Source of the DNA: an uncultured Oscillospiraceae bacterium
Lineage (GTDB): Bacteria; Bacillota; Clostridia; Oscillospirales; Ruminococcaceae
Direction: 5' to 3'
Assembly: GCA_910579175.1 (NCBI GenBank)
Contig: CAJTTB010000028.1
Span: 1 to 16,096 of the forward strand
DNA length: 16,096 bases
This document shows, one piece after another, positions 15,296 to 16,096 of this stretch; the stretch's first letter is position 1; each line of letters begins with the position of its first letter. The notes under the pieces are model-generated. The model was not told the origin of the DNA, made no database searches, and saw only the letters and a program-made list of their open reading frames with translations. Made by a program: the position numbers and the translations under genes.

Positions 15296-15811
15296 GTGGT
15301 CTATTATGGGGCGATTTCCGAACAAAAAACGAAAGAAAAAAAGAGTAAATATCCCTTAAAAGTTACATCTGAGACCAAAATAAAATTATTAGAGTTAGCA
15401 GAAAAGGTTCGTCAAGCCAGAATGGCAAGGCGACATGATGAAGCCATTCAGTTGTGGGAGGAAGCACTATATTTGATACCAGATCCTAAAAATGTGTATC
15501 TTGAAACAGCATGGTTTTCAGTAGCAATCGGAGATATTTATATTGTTAAAAAGATGTATTCCAAAGCGTTGGAATACTTTAAAAAAGTATTCGATATTTT
15601 ACATGAAGAAATATATCAAGATGCCTTTACCATGCGCAGTATGGGAGAAATCTATTGTGAAATGGGAGATGAAAAATGTTCTACCAAATATTTGTTAAAG
15701 GCTTATCTGTTAGAGGGTGAAGAAATTTTTGAACTTGATTTTTATAAGGAGATAGATCATAAAAAATATTTTTATTTTTTAAAGACACATGTAGATTTGA
15801 GTAACATATAA
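15296..15811 (+). CDS. TPR-like protein with an apparently frameshifted N-terminus
   Basis: The open frame from GTG 15296 encodes 171 residues, mostly paired amphipathic helices of tetratricopeptide-repeat type (about 32-65, 71-104 and 110-143). These include ARMARRHDEAIQLWEEALYL, VAIGDIYIVKKMYSKALEYFKK and MGEIYCEMGDEKCSTKYLLKAY. TPRs mediate protein contacts; the partner is unknown. The GTG start is poor: its purine-rich AAGAAAG (15288-15294) is one base away. An ATG at 15306 in another frame has that same site 11 bases upstream and encodes MGRFPNKKRKKK before reaching a stop at 15357. The two frames would join if the A7 run at 15336-15342 were one base longer, or by a -1 slip there. The gene may thus be frameshifted, phase-variable, slippage-expressed, or affected by a sequencing error. 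Small TPR proteins of this sort sometimes accompany toxins as immunity or regulatory proteins, but no toxin is in view. Confidence 0.65.
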   Translation: MVYYGAISEQKTKEKKSKYPLKVTSETKIKLLELAEKVRQARMARRHDEAIQLWEEALYLIPDPKNVYLETAWFSVAIGDIYIVKKMYSKALEYFKKVFDILHEEIYQDAFTMRSMGEIYCEMGDEKCSTKYLLKAYLLEGEEIFELDFYKEIDHKKYFYFLKTHVDLSNI

Positions 15812-16096
15812 GTTTTTTATGATAGAGTCGCCAATTTGGTTGGTATTTGCGGAATAACAAAGAATATTCTTTATTTCTTGTGCCCATAGGCACACTACCA
15901 ATCAGTACTATTTTTTATTACGAACCGCTGACAATTGTCAGCCGTATCAGCGAGCAACAAAAAATATACCTTTTATTTTGTGCCTTCAGGCACACTTTCA
16001 ATCAATACTATTTTTTATTACGAGCCACTGACAATTGTCAACCGTATCAGCGAGCAACAAAAAATATACCTTTTATTTTCGTGCCTTTAGGCACAC
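15812..16096. repeat. Noncoding tandem array of about 100-bp palindrome-bearing units
   Basis: Unit 1 spans 15880-15979 (100 bases), unit 2 spans 15980-16080 (101 bases), and a third begins at 16081 and is cut by the window end. Units 1 and 2 differ at nine positions plus one insertion. Each starts with a small hairpin GTGCC-N4-GGCAC (15880-15893, 15980-15993, 16081-16094) and has a central palindrome, GCTGACAATTGTCAGC at 15927-15942 in unit 1 and a TGACAATTGTCA core at 16029-16040 in unit 2. A degenerate relative fills 15812-15879, directly after the TPR gene. The period is not a multiple of three and the frames are broken, so it is noncoding. Function is unknown. Confidence 0.88.

Noticed and set aside
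15880..16096. CRISPR array or integron attC-like array
   Set aside because: The units are about 100 bases and nearly identical throughout, with no unique spacers, no cas genes, no GTTRRRY core sites and no cassette genes between them.

Overview
The window looks like a chromosomal segment of an AT-rich, low-GC Gram-positive bacterium (Bacillota, Clostridia; probably the Oscillospirales/Ruminococcaceae side). The support is AAGGAG-type ribosome binding sites, a DUF5711-like membrane protein, a two-ATPase ECF module, a ClpE-like ATPase, and a secreted protein with choline/glucan-binding-type repeats. The order-level placement is inference.

Layout. Positions 1-333 hold a strong terminator of an off-window gene and a promoter with an extended -10. 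They are followed by a secreted cell-wall-binding repeat protein (334-1356) and its terminator. A convergent minus-strand gene (1498 to about 2070 or 2124) encodes a small, probably exported protein of unknown function. A strong promoter at 2331-2358 then starts a run of twelve genes on the plus strand, ending at 15119 and a hairpin at 15178-15214. Gaps are 59 bases or less, two genes overlap, and no internal terminator is visible, so this is probably one long operon. Its order is ruvC, ruvA, ruvB, glmM, a SAM-dependent methyltransferase, ecfA1, ecfA2, ecfT, truA, a DUF5711-like protein, a CvpA-family protein, pgsA and a ClpE-like Clp ATPase.

The operon is mainly housekeeping: Holliday-junction branch migration and resolution (RuvABC), the phosphoglucosamine mutase step towards UDP-GlcNAc and peptidoglycan, RNA modification (TruA and possibly the methyltransferase), the shared energising module of ECF vitamin/metal transporters, phosphatidylglycerolphosphate synthesis and protein quality control. 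The ECF-truA block is usually next to ribosomal protein genes in Bacillota; here it lies behind glmM.

The right end looks accessory. A TPR protein gene (15296-15811) appears to have its natural start in a different frame, separated from the body by an A7 run. It is followed directly by a noncoding tandem array of about 100-base units carrying two small palindromes each, which runs off the window end. No complete new defence or mobile system is visible. The repeat array and the frame conflict in the TPR gene are the most unusual signals.
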